Notes: a model not told the origin generated them from the letters alone. Counted from the stretch's first letter, positions 1 to 8,987 are shown. The stretch is DNA of 52,572 nucleotides from Anaerolineae bacterium (GCA_026991395.1 JALXBP010000087.1:1-52572); one strand, 5' to 3'. Numbers and translations: made by a program.

Positions 1-507
1 ATCCGGCGGCTGCGCGAACTGGAGACGGATCGGCGCATCCTGCGGGCGACGATGGAGGCGAAGGCGCAGGCGCTCAGTGCCGATGACCTGATCCGCCTGC
101 GTGCCGAGTACGAAGCCCGCCTGCAGGCGCAGGAGGAGGCGCACCGTCGCGCCCTGGCCGCGGCCCGCCGCGAAAGCGTCGCCGGTAGCCGCGCCGTCCT
201 CAAGGGGAAGATGGCCGAACAGATGGCTCCCCTCCTCCCCGGTTTCGACTACCTCCCCGCCGATGCCCGCTTCCTCGGCGATCCCGTGGACTACGTCGTC
301 TTCGACGGGTACAGTGCCTGCAAGGACGGAGGCGATTGCGCCTCCGTCGAGATCGTGATCCTCGACGTGAAGCAGGGGCAGGCGCGGCTCAGCCGTGGTC
401 AGCGGCTCATCGCCGAGGCGGTCGCCTCCGGTCGTGTCCGCTTCGAGGTCGTCCACGTGCGGGATGACGGCCGCATCGAGCGCCGCATCTGGCCGGAATC
501 GGACTGA
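1..507 (+). CDS. Holliday-junction-resolvase-like nuclease (Endonuc_Holl family), 5'-truncated
   Basis: The reading frame is open from base 1, so the start lies outside the window; an internal ATG sits at 52. The visible part starts with a charged, coiled-coil-like helix rich in Arg, Glu and Ala. It continues with the conserved core of the Holliday junction resolvase-related family: SRAVLKGKMAEQ, then LPGF, then LGDPVDYVVFDGY, then VEIVILDVKQGQARLS. Asp in the DPVDY segment and the Asp-x-Lys pair (ILDVK) fit a PD-(D/E)xK nuclease fold, with Asp where most members have Glu. Full-length relatives usually carry an N-terminal membrane helix before the coiled coil, which would lie upstream. The biological substrate of this family is not established. 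The SIS gene follows after 34 bases. Confidence 0.75.
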   Translation: MRRLRELETDRRILRATMEAKAQALSADDLIRLRAEYEARLQAQEEAHRRALAAARRESVAGSRAVLKGKMAEQMAPLLPGFDYLPADARFLGDPVDYVVFDGYSACKDGGDCASVEIVILDVKQGQARLSRGQRLIAEAVASGRVRFEVVHVRDDGRIERRIWPESD

Positions 508-541
508 GCTTTGCCCTGCCATCTTCCCGAAAGGAGCCGAG

Positions 542-1576
542 ATGAGCCTCATCGATGAGATTTTCTCGCAACCGGCGGTGCTCCGCGAGGCGATGAGGGC
601 CGAGTACGCGCACATCGAACGCATCGCCGCCCGGCTGCGCGATGCGGATGTGCGCTTCCTCTTCATCGCGGCGCGCGGAACGTCCGACAATGCCGCGCTG
701 TACGCCAAGTATCTCTTCGGGGCCTGCAACGGGCTGCCCGTCGCCCTGGCCGCGCCGTCGCTCTTCACCATCTACCGGCAGCCGCCGCGGGTGGAAGGAG
801 CGCTGGTGATCGGCATCTCGCAGTCTGGCCAATCGCCGGACATCGTCAGCGTGCTGGAGGAGGGACGGCGTCAGGGCGCGCCCACTCTGGCGATCACCAA
901 TGCGCCGGATTCGCCGCTGGCGCAGGCCGCCGACTTCGTCATCGACGTCCACGCCGGTGCCGAGTTGGCCGTCGCGGCGACGAAGAGCTACACGGCCCAA
1001 CTCCTCGCCGTCGCCATGCTCTCCGTTGCGCTGGAAGGCTCGGCGGAACGGCTCGAGGTGTTGCGCAGCGTGCCCGATCGCGTAGCGGAGATTCTGGAGC
1101 GGGCAGAGACCATCGAGCCGATGGCCGCCCGTTATCGCTATATGGAGCAGTGCGTGATCCTCGGGCGGGGCTACAACTACGCGACCGCCTTCGAGTGGGC
1201 CTTGAAGATGAAGGAGTTGACCTACACCGTTGCGCAGCCCTACTCCTCCGCCGACTTCCGCCACGGCCCCATCGCCGTCGTCGAGCGCGGCTTCCCCGTG
1301 ATGGCCGTCGCGCCGCACGGCGCTGTCTTCGACGATCTCCTGGCGCTCCTCCGCGAACTGGCGGAGGAGCGGCGCGCCGAGTTGGTCGTCGTCTCCGACG
1401 AGGAGGCCGCCCTCGCCACGGCCACGACTCCCCTGCCTATGCCCGCCGTGCCGGAGTGGGTCTCCCCGCTGATGAGCATCATTCCCGCCCAGCTTTTCAC
1501 CTTCTCCCTGACGGTCGCCCGCGGTCTGGACACGGAGCGCCCCCGCGGTCTGCGGAAGGTTACGCGAACGCGGTAG
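542..1576 (+). CDS. Two-domain SIS sugar-phosphate isomerase/deaminase (GlmS isomerase-like)
   Basis: A 344-residue protein made of two SIS (sugar isomerase) domains without the N-terminal glutaminase domain of GlmS. The first domain has ARGTSDNAA near residues 44-52 and the phosphate-binding GISQSGQSPD at 91-100. The second has ILGRGYNYATAFEWALKMKE near 200 and a C-terminal GLDTERPRGL tail matching the G-x-D-x-x-P-R end of GlmS/AgaS-type enzymes. Without a glutaminase, an aldose-ketose isomerase or amino-sugar-6-phosphate deaminase is more likely than glucosamine synthesis. The ATG at 542 is preceded by AAAGGAG at good spacing; a longer upstream frame only overlaps the previous gene. A strong terminator follows, so it is the last gene of its unit. 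Confidence 0.85.
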   Translation: MSLIDEIFSQPAVLREAMRAEYAHIERIAARLRDADVRFLFIAARGTSDNAALYAKYLFGACNGLPVALAAPSLFTIYRQPPRVEGALVIGISQSGQSPDIVSVLEEGRRQGAPTLAITNAPDSPLAQAADFVIDVHAGAELAVAATKSYTAQLLAVAMLSVALEGSAERLEVLRSVPDRVAEILERAETIEPMAARYRYMEQCVILGRGYNYATAFEWALKMKELTYTVAQPYSSADFRHGPIAVVERGFPVMAVAPHGAVFDDLLALLRELAEERRAELVVVSDEEAALATATTPLPMPAVPEWVSPLMSIIPAQLFTFSLTVARGLDTERPRGLRKVTRTR

Positions 1577-1588
1577 CGAGCGTATCAC

Positions 1589-1629
1589 AAGAGGCCGGCA
1601 GTATCCTCTCTGGGCACTGCCGGCCTCTT
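1589..1629 (+). terminator. Intrinsic terminator after SIS gene
   Basis: A perfect 14-bp stem (1589-1602 with 1616-1629) around a 13-base loop starts 13 bases after the SIS stop codon. The T tract after it is weak (TTCC), but the stem is long and G+C-rich. Confidence 0.7.
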
Positions 1630-1693
1630 CCTGACTTTGGCCTCCATAAACGAACTCTTATCCGCCGTTAATCCCGTTCTTATTTTCCCCGCG

Positions 1694-1699
1694 TATACT
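1694..1699 (+). promoter_or_regulatory. Possible -10 box for the dnaK cluster
   Basis: TATACT lies 56 bases before the dnaK start, in the only gap before the cluster. No convincing -35 box is found at the 16-base spacing used by other promoters here. No CIRCE inverted repeat (HrcA operator) is present, so heat control, if any, would have to work another way. A short GGGG-AGAAT-CCCC hairpin (1712-1724) lies in the predicted leader. Confidence 0.35.
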
Positions 1700-1755
1700 G
1701 CGGGTGCATTTGGGGAGAATCCCCGGAGGTATCATCAGAGACAAGGGAGGTTGAG

Positions 1756-3684
1756 ATGAGCAAGATCGTAGGGATCGACTTGGGAACGACCAACTCGGTT
1801 ATCGCCGTCATGGAGGGCGGCCAGGTTACGGTCATCCCCACGGCGGAAGGTGGCCGACTGTGCCCCTCCGTGGTGGCTTTCACGAAGAATGGGGAGCGTC
1901 TGGTCGGCGTGCCCGCCAAGCGGCAGGCGGTCGTCAACGCCGAAAACACCATCTACTCGGTCAAGCGGCTGATGGGACGCCGCTACGACGATCCGGAAGT
2001 CGAGATCACCAAGAAGATGGTTTCTTACGAGATCGTACCTGGCCCGCAGGGCGACGCCCGCGTGCGCGTGCCGGTCGTCAACAAGGTCTACACGCCGCAG
2101 GAGATCTCGGCGATGATCTTGCAGAAGCTGAAGAAGGACGCCGAGGCCTACTTAGGCGAGCCGGTTACGCAGGCGGTTATCACCGTACCGGCGTACTTCA
2201 ACGATAGCCAGCGACAGGCGACGAAGGACGCGGGGCAGATCGCCGGGCTGGAAGTGCTGCGCATCATCAACGAACCGACGGCAGCGGCGCTGGCCTACGG
2301 GCTGGACAAGAAGACGGACGAGACCATCCTCGTCTTCGACCTGGGTGGCGGCACCTTCGACGTCTCCATCCTCGAAGTGAGCGAGGGGATGATCGAGGTG
2401 CGGGCGACCAATGGCGACACCCACCTGGGTGGCGACGACTGGGACGAGCGCATCGTCCACTGGATGCTCGACGAGTTCAAGAAGGAGTACGGCATCGACC
2501 TGAGCCAGGATCGCCAGGCGATGCAGCGGCTGCGCGAGGCAGCGGAGAAGGCGAAGATCGAACTCTCCACGATGATGGAGACGGAGATCAACCTGCCCTT
2601 CATCACCGCCGACGCCTCCGGGCCGAAGCACCTGCAGATGCGCCTGACGCGCGCCAAGTTCGAGCAGTTGACGAAGGACCTGGTGGAGCGCTGCCGCGTT
2701 CCCTTCGAGAAGGCGCTGGCCGATGCCAAGCTGACGCCCGCCGATCTCGACGAGATCGTCCTCGTCGGTGGCGCGACCCGTATGCCGATGATCCAGCAGT
2801 TGGTGCGCGAACTGACCGGCGGCAAGGAGCCGCACAAGGGCGTCAACCCGGATGAGGTCGTCGCCGTCGGCGCGGCCATCCAGGGCGGCGTCCTCGCGGG
2901 CGAGGTCAAGGACATCCTCCTGCTCGACGTTACGCCGCTTTCGCTCGGCGTGGAGACGCTCGGAGGCCGGATGACCGTCCTCATCCCGCGCAACACGACC
3001 ATTCCGGTGCGCAAGTCGGAGATCTTCACCACGGCGACCGACGGTCAGACGGCGGTGGACATCAAGGTCTATCAGGGCGAGCGCCCGATGGCGGCGGACA
3101 ACATGCTGCTCGGCCAGTTCCGGCTGGACGGCATCCCGCCCGCGCCGCGCGGTGTGCCGCAGATCGAAGTCTCCTTCGACATCGACGCCAACGGCATCCT
3201 CAACGTCTCGGCGAAGGACAAGGCGACCGGGCGCGAGCAGAAGATCACCATCACCGCCTCCACCAACCTGAGCAAGGATGAGGTCGAGCGCCTGGTCGAG
3301 GAGGCCAAGCGCCACGAGGCCGAGGATCGCCGCAAGCGCGAACTGGTGGATGCCCGCAATGAAGCCGACGCGCTCATCTACCAGATGGAGAAGCTGCTGC
3401 GCGACGAGGGCGAGAAGGTTCCCGCCGACGTGCGCAGCGAGGTCGAGGCGAAGATCGAGGCCGTCAAGCAGGTGAAGGACGGCGACGATGCCACCGCCAT
3501 CCGCCGCGCGATGGACGAACTGCGCCAGGCGGCGATGAAGATCGGGCAGACGATGTACGGCGGCCAGACCGGTCCCCAGGGGCCGATGGGGCCGAACGTC
3601 GGGCCGGGGGCTGCGCCCGGCCCGCAGACGGGCGAAGGGCCGAGCGGCCCCGACGTCGTGGACGGCGAATATCGCGAGGTCTAA
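1756..3684 (+). CDS. dnaK: Molecular chaperone DnaK (Hsp70)
   Basis: A 642-residue full-length Hsp70. The ATPase domain begins with [13 protein letters not shown] at residues 6-18 and includes [11 protein letters not shown] and [11 protein letters not shown]; the linker [13 protein letters not shown] leads to the substrate-binding domain and a helical lid. The Gly/Pro-rich tail before [12 protein letters not shown] is typical of bacterial DnaK. It binds exposed hydrophobic segments of unfolded proteins in an ATP cycle driven by the J protein and GrpE, both encoded directly downstream. The start has GGGAGG six bases upstream. It is the first gene of the (+) stress cluster. Confidence 0.98.
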   Translation: MSKIVGIDLGTTNSVIAVMEGGQVTVIPTAEGGRLCPSVVAFTKNGERLVGVPAKRQAVVNAENTIYSVKRLMGRRYDDPEVEITKKMVSYEIVPGPQGDARVRVPVVNKVYTPQEISAMILQKLKKDAEAYLGEPVTQAVITVPAYFNDSQRQATKDAGQIAGLEVLRIINEPTAAALAYGLDKKTDETILVFDLGGGTFDVSILEVSEGMIEVRATNGDTHLGGDDWDERIVHWMLDEFKKEYGIDLSQDRQAMQRLREAAEKAKIELSTMMETEINLPFITADASGPKHLQMRLTRAKFEQLTKDLVERCRVPFEKALADAKLTPADLDEIVLVGGATRMPMIQQLVRELTGGKEPHKGVNPDEVVAVGAAIQGGVLAGEVKDILLLDVTPLSLGVETLGGRMTVLIPRNTTIPVRKSEIFTTATDGQTAVDIKVYQGERPMAADNMLLGQFRLDGIPPAPRGVPQIEVSFDIDANGILNVSAKDKATGREQKITITASTNLSKDEVERLVEEAKRHEAEDRRKRELVDARNEADALIYQMEKLLRDEGEKVPADVRSEVEAKIEAVKQVKDGDDATAIRRAMDELRQAAMKIGQTMYGGQTGPQGPMGPNVGPGAAPGPQTGEGPSGPDVVDGEYREV

Positions 3685-3719
3685 GCGGCGCTGAGTTCGG
3701 ACGACGTGTCCGGCAGTGG

Positions 3720-3747
3720 GAAGGGGGTGGGTTGTACCGCCCCCTTC
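3720..3747 (+). terminator. Hairpin between dnaK and grpE
   Basis: An 11-bp G+C-rich stem with one G-T pair (3720-3730 with 3737-3747) closes a 6-base loop in the 107-base dnaK-grpE gap. Only a short T-containing tract (CTTG) follows, so it may work as an attenuator or mRNA 3'-end stabiliser that lets DnaK be made in excess of GrpE and DnaJ. Confidence 0.45.
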
Positions 3748-3791
3748 CTTGCTGGAAGCGCTGCTGTGGGATGCGAAAGGGGAGGTGAGTG

Positions 3792-4394
3792 ATGGTCAAG
3801 GAAGAGAAAGAGAAGAAAGTCCGCATTCCGGTGAAGCGTGAGGGCGATGGGGAAGACCCCATCGTGGAGGTCGGAGAGGTCGAAGAGCAGGTGGCGGCGG
3901 ATGAGGCCGTGGAAGCAGCGCAGGCGGCACAGGCCCGCGCCGAGGAAGAGCGCGATCGCCTCGCCGCCGAGCGCGACGAGTGGCGCGACAAAGCGCTGCG
4001 CCTCCAGGCCGAGATGATCAACTTCCGCAAGCGGCAGGAGCGCCACGCCGAAAACCGCATCGAAAGCGAGCGCGAGCGGCTCCTGCGGGCGATGCTGGAA
4101 GTAGCCGACAACTTGGAGAAGGCGCTGGCCAACGCCGACCGCGACGACCCGCTCTATCGGGGCGTGAAGATCACCTACGACGGCCTCCTCAACTTCCTGC
4201 GGCAGGAAGGCGTCGAGGCCATCGAGGCGGAAGGCCGCCCCTTCGACCCGAACTGGCACGAAGCGGTCGCCAAAGTCCCCGCCCAGGAGGGCCAGGAGGC
4301 GGACGAGACCGTCGTCGCCGTGGAGCGGAAGGGCTATCGTCGGGGTGAGAAGGTGTTGCGTCCGGCGCGGGTCGTCGTGAGCGTCAAATCATAG
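3792..4394 (+). CDS. grpE: Nucleotide exchange factor GrpE
   Basis: A 200-residue protein with an acidic N-terminal region, a long coiled coil over roughly residues 35-95 (AEEERDRLAAERDEWRDKAL) and the GrpE core, including MINFRKRQERHAEN and the C-terminal GYRRGEKVLRPARVVVS signature. GrpE dimers release ADP from DnaK. The ATG at 3792 is chosen because GGAGG at 3781-3785 is well placed; a GTG one codon earlier is an alternative. It sits between dnaK and dnaJ in the usual heat-shock order. Confidence 0.96.
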   Translation: MVKEEKEKKVRIPVKREGDGEDPIVEVGEVEEQVAADEAVEAAQAAQARAEEERDRLAAERDEWRDKALRLQAEMINFRKRQERHAENRIESERERLLRAMLEVADNLEKALANADRDDPLYRGVKITYDGLLNFLRQEGVEAIEAEGRPFDPNWHEAVAKVPAQEGQEADETVVAVERKGYRRGEKVLRPARVVVSVKS

Positions 4395-4419
4395 CCGAAG
4401 GGCCGACGTGGAGGCGTAG

Positions 4420-5397
4420 ATGGAATACAAGGACTACTACAAGATTCTCGGTGTCCCGCGCAACGCAGACGAGAAGGCCATCAAGCAGGCCTTCCGGCGG
4501 CTGGCGCGCAAGTATCACCCCGACGTCAACAAGAGCAAGGAGGCCGAGGAGAAGTTCAAGGAGATCAACGAAGCCTACGAGGTGCTTTCCGACCCCGAAA
4601 AGCGCAAGCTCTACGACCAGTTCGGGGCGCAATGGCAGCAGTGGCAGCACGCAGGCGGCCAGGCGGACGACTTCTGGAAGCAGTGGGCGCAGCAACAGGG
4701 CGGCGGGCCGCGCGTCCACGTCCAGTACGGCACGGCGGAAGACCTCTTCGGCGAAGGTAGCCCCTTCTCCGACTTCTTCCAGCAACTCTTCGGCGGCTTC
4801 GGCGGCGTGCGCGGCGGCGGGATGGAGGACATCTTCGGCGGCTACACCGGCACACGCCGCACGGCGGCACGTCCGCGCAAGGGGCAGGACTACGAGCAGC
4901 CGGTCGAGATCACCCTGGCGGAGGCCTACGACGGCACCAAGCGCCTGCTCCAGCTTGAAGACCGCCGCCTGGAGGTGAAGATTCCCGCCGGCGCCGACAA
5001 CGGCACGCGCGTGCGCATCGCCGGAGCCGGTGGGCCGGGCTACCGTGGGGGGCCGAGGGGCGATCTCTACCTCGTCGTCAACGTCATCCCCGACCCGCGC
5101 TTCCGCCGCGAGGGGGACGACCTGCACACCGAGGTCCTCGTCGATCTCTACACGGCCATCCTCGGCGGCGAGGTCGCCGTCCCGCTGCCCAACGGGCGCA
5201 CCGTGATGCTGCGCATCCCGCCGGAGACGCAGAACGGGCGCACCTTCCGCCTGCGCGGCAAGGGCATGCCGCACCTGAACCGTCCCGACCTGCGCGGCGA
5301 TCTCTACGCCACGGTGAAGGTGCAGCTTCCGCAGCACCTGACGCCGAAGGAGCGGAAGCTGTTCGAGGAACTGCGTCGGCTGCGCCAAGGGCGCTGA
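4420..5397 (+). CDS. dnaJ: Class B (CbpA-like) J-domain co-chaperone
   Basis: A 325-residue Hsp40. The J domain (residues 1-70) has KYHPDVNK with the HPD tripeptide at 33-35, which stimulates the DnaK ATPase. A Gly/Phe-rich segment follows (about 75-145, with [13 protein letters not shown] and repeated FGG), then the two C-terminal beta-sandwich domains ending in [19 protein letters not shown]. The four CxxCxGxG zinc-finger repeats of classical DnaJ are absent, so this is the CbpA/class B type even though it lies in the dnaK-grpE cluster. GGAGG lies five bases before the ATG. Confidence 0.95.
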   Translation: MEYKDYYKILGVPRNADEKAIKQAFRRLARKYHPDVNKSKEAEEKFKEINEAYEVLSDPEKRKLYDQFGAQWQQWQHAGGQADDFWKQWAQQQGGGPRVHVQYGTAEDLFGEGSPFSDFFQQLFGGFGGVRGGGMEDIFGGYTGTRRTAARPRKGQDYEQPVEITLAEAYDGTKRLLQLEDRRLEVKIPAGADNGTRVRIAGAGGPGYRGGPRGDLYLVVNVIPDPRFRREGDDLHTEVLVDLYTAILGGEVAVPLPNGRTVMLRIPPETQNGRTFRLRGKGMPHLNRPDLRGDLYATVKVQLPQHLTPKERKLFEELRRLRQGR

Positions 5398-5439
5398 TGC
5401 AGTTCGACTGAATCTGAACCCTTTCAATGGAGGTGAGCG

Positions 5440-6531
5440 ATGAAGGAACTGAAGATCGGATCGGCCGTTTTCTGCACCGACGGCAAAGTCGGTGAACTCT
5501 ACCGCGTCGTGCTCGACCCGGAGACGCTGGAAGTTACCGATCTCATCGTGCGCGAGGAGGGCCTCGACGCCCCGGCCCGCGTCGTCCCGATGGACGAGGT
5601 GGCCGACTGGGACGACGAGCAGGTCAGGCTGAAGATCGACCGCGAGACCTTCCTCCGCTGCCGCGAGTACCGCGAGGAGGAGTTCGTCCCGGCGACGGAG
5701 AGCCTCGGCTACGCCGAGGAGGAGGCGGTGATGTGGGGCACCGTCTATCAGACGCTGCCGCCGCAGTTCTACATCCCCGTCGTCTGGGAGCGGGTGAAGG
5801 AGGGCGTCCCCGCCGACCGTCCCGTCCTGCGGCGTGGCCTGCCCGTCTTCACCGCCGATGGCAGGAAGATCGGCACGCTCGACCACCTGCTGGTGGAGCG
5901 GGAGAGCGGGCGGATTGCCTACCTGGCGGTGCGCAAGGGGCTGCTCCTGCGCCACAGCCGCCTCATCCCCGCCGAGGCGGTGGCGAAGGTAACCGACGAG
6001 GGCGTCTCCCTCAAGCTCTCGCTGGAGGAGATCTGCAAGCTGCCGCACTTCACCAGCCGCAGCGATGCTGCCATCGCGCAGGAGCTGCGCCGCCTGCTGG
6101 ACGAGGAGGATGAGTTCGACTTCTCCGCCGTCCACGTCGGCGTGGACAAGGGGCACGTAACGCTGACCGGCCACGTCCCCTCCATCAAGGCCAAGCGGCG
6201 GGCGGAGGCGCTGGCGCGGGGCATCTTGGGCGTCGTCGGCGTCAGCAACCACCTCATCACCGACGGCGACCTGAAGGCCCGCGTCATCACCGCGCTGGCC
6301 GCCGATCCGCGCACGGCCTTGCTCGACGTGGAGGTCGAGTGCTCGCTGGGCAAGATCACGCTGCGCGGCGTCGTCCCCTCGGAGGCGCACAAGGAGGCCG
6401 TGCTGGAGGTGGTGCGCCACGTGCCCGGCGTCGTCGCCGTCGAAGCGCACCTGGAGATCGACCCGAAGGCGCACGAGCCGCACATGCCGCCCGCCTTCAC
6501 CAGCTTCGGCATCGTGCCCGTCGAATCGTAG
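5440..6531 (+). CDS. PRC-barrel/BON domain protein, copy 1
   Basis: A 363-residue soluble protein with two PRC-barrel domains and two BON domains. PRC-1 covers about residues 1-75 (ELKIGSAVFCTDGKVGELYR). PRC-2 covers about 125-190 (GLPVFTADGRKIGTLDHLLV). The BON domains cover about 208-275 and 280-345, each with the V-x-L-x-G-x-V-x-S pattern and a GVVGV/GVVAV turn. PRC barrels are protein- or RNA-binding beta barrels (as in RimM) and BON domains are linked to membranes or osmotic stress. No signal peptide or membrane segment is seen, so it is probably cytoplasmic. GGAGGTGAGCG precedes the ATG. It follows dnaJ by 42 bases. Its function is not known. Confidence 0.85.
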   Translation: MKELKIGSAVFCTDGKVGELYRVVLDPETLEVTDLIVREEGLDAPARVVPMDEVADWDDEQVRLKIDRETFLRCREYREEEFVPATESLGYAEEEAVMWGTVYQTLPPQFYIPVVWERVKEGVPADRPVLRRGLPVFTADGRKIGTLDHLLVERESGRIAYLAVRKGLLLRHSRLIPAEAVAKVTDEGVSLKLSLEEICKLPHFTSRSDAAIAQELRRLLDEEDEFDFSAVHVGVDKGHVTLTGHVPSIKAKRRAEALARGILGVVGVSNHLITDGDLKARVITALAADPRTALLDVEVECSLGKITLRGVVPSEAHKEAVLEVVRHVPGVVAVEAHLEIDPKAHEPHMPPAFTSFGIVPVES

Positions 6532-6538
6532 GCTGGGC

Positions 6539-6607
6539 GGGAGGGACGCAACGCGCGTCCCTCCCCCACGAGAGGCGGACGGCCCGCTCGTCCGCTTCCC
6601 GTGGGGG
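6539..6607 (+). promoter_or_regulatory. Two overlapping hairpins between the PRC-BON genes
   Basis: Hairpin 1 is a perfect 11-bp stem (6539-6549 with 6555-6565, loop AACGC). Hairpin 2 pairs 6563-6570 with 6600-6607 (8 bp) and, inside it, 6575-6581 with 6589-6595 (7 bp). The bases CCC at 6563-6565 belong to both outer stems, so the two cannot both be complete. No T tract follows hairpin 2. This looks like an attenuator or mRNA-stability switch ahead of the second paralogue rather than a plain terminator. Confidence 0.5.
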
Positions 6608-6647
6608 CTGAAGTCAAGCCACATCAAACCACGCAGGAGGTGAAGGG

Positions 6648-7748
6648 ATGAAGGAACTACGCATCGGAGCCGAGGTTTTTTCCAAAGAAGGGAAGAAGGC
6701 CGGTGAACTCTACCGGGTTGTGCTCGACCCGGAGACGATGGAGGTTACGGACCTCATCGTCCGCAAGGGGCTGCTAATGAAGAAGGATCGTGTCGTGCCC
6801 GTCTCGCTCGTTGACCATCTGGACGAAGCGGGCAACGTCCATCTGAAGATCGGGCTGGAGGAACTGGCACAATGCCGCGAATACCGTGAGATCGAATTCA
6901 CCGTGCCGGTGAGGGATGACCTCATCCCCGCGCCCTACGCCCAGGGCGGGGCGCTCTACTGGCAGACCTACTACCAGAGCCTGCCGCGCGAGGACTACGT
7001 GCTGATGACGCGCGAGCGTGTGAAGGAAGGCGTGCCGCAGGATCATCCCGTACTGCGGCGCGGTCTGCCCATCTTCCTCAAGGACGGGCGCAAGCTCGGC
7101 GTGCTGGATCACCTCGTCGTCGAGCGGGAGACGGGGCGGATCGCCTACCTGGCGGTACGCAAGGGGCTGCTCCTGCGCCACAGCCGCCTCATCCCCGTGG
7201 AGATCATCGACTCGATGGACGATGAGGGGATCTACCTCAACGCCACGCTGGAGGAGGTACAGGCGATGCGGCACTACAAGGAGCGCGACGACGAGGCCAT
7301 CCGCCGCGCGGTGGAACGCCGCCTGAACGAAGCGGAAGCGTTCGACTTCAGCGGCGTAACGGTGGAGGCGCAGCACGGCGAGATCACGCTGCGCGGCAAC
7401 GTGGCGACCATCGCCGCCAAGCGCCACGCCGAGCGTCTGGCGCGGGGTGTTCAGGGCGTCGTCGGCGTGCGCAATGCGCTGACCAGCGACACCGAACTGA
7501 CGGCCCGCATCGTCACCGCGCTGGCGCAGGACGAGCGCACCTCGCTCCTGTCCATCGAGGTCGCCGTCGATCGCGGCATCGTTACCCTGCGGGGCGAGGT
7601 CCCCACGGCGGAGCACCGGGAGGCGGCGGAAGCCATCGCCCGCGCCGTCCCCGGCGTCGTCACCGTCGTCAACGAACTGAAGGTCGTGCCGGAGGACCGG
7701 TTCCCGACGCCGCCCCTCTACACCACGCTGATGATGCGGCAATCGTAG
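6648..7748 (+). CDS. PRC-barrel/BON domain protein, copy 2
   Basis: A 366-residue paralogue of the preceding gene with the same PRC-PRC-BON-BON order. Nearly identical stretches include RRGLPIF, GRIAYLAVRKGLLLRHSRLIP in the second PRC domain, and the ELYRVVLDPET strand of the first. The linker and the N-terminal part of the BON region differ more, and the first PRC domain has GLLMKKDRVVPVS where copy 1 has EEGLDAPARVVPMD. It arose by tandem duplication, and divergence suggests the copies are not redundant. GGAGGTGAAGGG precedes the ATG. No membrane segment is visible. The baeRF gene follows after 39 bases. Its function is not known. Confidence 0.85.
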   Translation: MKELRIGAEVFSKEGKKAGELYRVVLDPETMEVTDLIVRKGLLMKKDRVVPVSLVDHLDEAGNVHLKIGLEELAQCREYREIEFTVPVRDDLIPAPYAQGGALYWQTYYQSLPREDYVLMTRERVKEGVPQDHPVLRRGLPIFLKDGRKLGVLDHLVVERETGRIAYLAVRKGLLLRHSRLIPVEIIDSMDDEGIYLNATLEEVQAMRHYKERDDEAIRRAVERRLNEAEAFDFSGVTVEAQHGEITLRGNVATIAAKRHAERLARGVQGVVGVRNALTSDTELTARIVTALAQDERTSLLSIEVAVDRGIVTLRGEVPTAEHREAAEAIARAVPGVVTVVNELKVVPEDRFPTPPLYTTLMMRQS

Positions 7749-7787
7749 CCGCGCCCAGACCAGATCACCTGAACGGAGGTTACGCAG

Positions 7788-8987
7788 ATGAATGCATTGG
7801 ATTTGGAACGTATGGAACGGGTCAACCTGATCGGAGATGACGAGCGCGGTTTCGACTTCGTGCGCATCGATGACGTGAAGGAGATGGAGGCGGTGAAACT
7901 CGACCACACCGGTGTCCTCACCGCCTACCTCGACATCACGCCGACGGCGTTGGCCGCCGGCAAGACGCGCGTCGAACTCAAGAACCTCATCAAGGAAAAG
8001 AGCGCGACGATCGAGAACAAGAAGGAGCGTCGCCTCTTCGAGAACGCGGGCGCGGAGATGGTGGACTACCTCCAGAGCGGCGTCCTCCCCGGTCGCGGGA
8101 TGGTGCTCATCTACGTGCCGGAGGAGAAGCTCTGGCGGGCCTATCGGCTGCCCGTCCCCTTCGAGACGCGCATCGCCTGGGAGGAGCGCCCCTACCTGCG
8201 CCCGATGCTCCTCCTGATGGACGAGTTCGAGCCTTACGGCGTCATCCTCGCCGACCGCGAGAAGGCCCGCTTCTTCCTCTCCTACCTCGGCGAGGTCGCC
8301 GAGTACGACATCAAAGTGGAGGGCGAGGCGCTGCCCAAGCGGGCCGGCAGCGGCTGGTCGGAGGCCAACTACCAGCGCAAGGTGGAGGAGCTTGCCAAGA
8401 AGCACTTCAAGAACGTGGTGAATGTCGCCCGCAAGCTGGCGGAGATGGACGGCTGGGAGCGGCTCGTCCTCGCCGGAACGGACGAGAATATCCGCCGGAT
8501 GGAGAGCCTGCTGCCGAAGGCGATGCAGGAGATCATCGCCGGTCGCTTCAACGCGCCCATCGACGCCAACTTCAACCTGGTACGCGACCGCGTGCTGGAG
8601 ATCGAAGCGCAGCGCGAGCGCGAGGTGGAAAAGGAGCGCGTCGAAGCGCTCATCACCCGCGCCCGCAAGGGCGAACGCGCCGTGCTGGGTCTGACGCCCG
8701 TCCTCGACGCGACGCAGCAGTACCGGCTCTACATGCTCCTCGTCCCCGCCGACTTCCACACGCCGGGCTGGCACTGCACACAGTGCCCGGGGCTGGTTTC
8801 CGAGGTGGATCATCCCGAATCCACCACCTGCCCCTACTGCGGTGCGCCGCTCGACCACGATGAGGACATCATCGACCTGCTGATGCAGCGGGCGGTGGAT
8901 CAGGAGGCCATCCTGGAGGTGGTGCGCGGCGAGGAGCGCGACCGTCTGCTGGAGGAGGGGCCGATCGGGGCACTGCTGCGCTTCTGA
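7788..8987 (+). CDS. Bacterial eRF1/Pelota-like (baeRF family) protein with zinc ribbon
   Basis: A 399-residue protein with the three-part layout of the bacterial archaeo-eukaryotic release factor families. The N-terminal domain has HTGVLTAYLDI. A middle domain with PYGVILADREKARFF is followed by GSGWSEANYQRK near residues 186-197, at the place where many baeRFs read GGWSQ-x-x-YQR. The C-terminal domain carries a zinc ribbon, CTQC and CPYC, at about residues 330-347. The catalytic GGQ of true release factors is missing, so peptide release by the canonical route is unlikely; ribosome rescue or quality control is the usual proposal for the family. GGAGG lies 8 bases before the start. It sits between the PRC-BON pair and a universal stress protein. 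Confidence 0.8.
   Translation: MNALDLERMERVNLIGDDERGFDFVRIDDVKEMEAVKLDHTGVLTAYLDITPTALAAGKTRVELKNLIKEKSATIENKKERRLFENAGAEMVDYLQSGVLPGRGMVLIYVPEEKLWRAYRLPVPFETRIAWEERPYLRPMLLLMDEFEPYGVILADREKARFFLSYLGEVAEYDIKVEGEALPKRAGSGWSEANYQRKVEELAKKHFKNVVNVARKLAEMDGWERLVLAGTDENIRRMESLLPKAMQEIIAGRFNAPIDANFNLVRDRVLEIEAQREREVEKERVEALITRARKGERAVLGLTPVLDATQQYRLYMLLVPADFHTPGWHCTQCPGLVSEVDHPESTTCPYCGAPLDHDEDIIDLLMQRAVDQEAILEVVRGEERDRLLEEGPIGALLRF

Noticed and set aside
1630-1755. CIRCE operator or heat-shock element before dnaK
   Set aside because: No TTAGCACTC/GAGTGCTAA inverted repeat is present; only a short GGGG/CCCC hairpin and a possible -10 box were seen.
4384-6627. A 747-codon antisense open frame across dnaJ and the first PRC-BON gene
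   Set aside because: It mirrors real genes, is Arg/His/Gly/Leu-rich with no recognisable domain, and comes from high-G+C codon bias on the other strand. Similar long shadows lie at 2152-3315, 6774-9665, 14379-16667 and 19389-21686.
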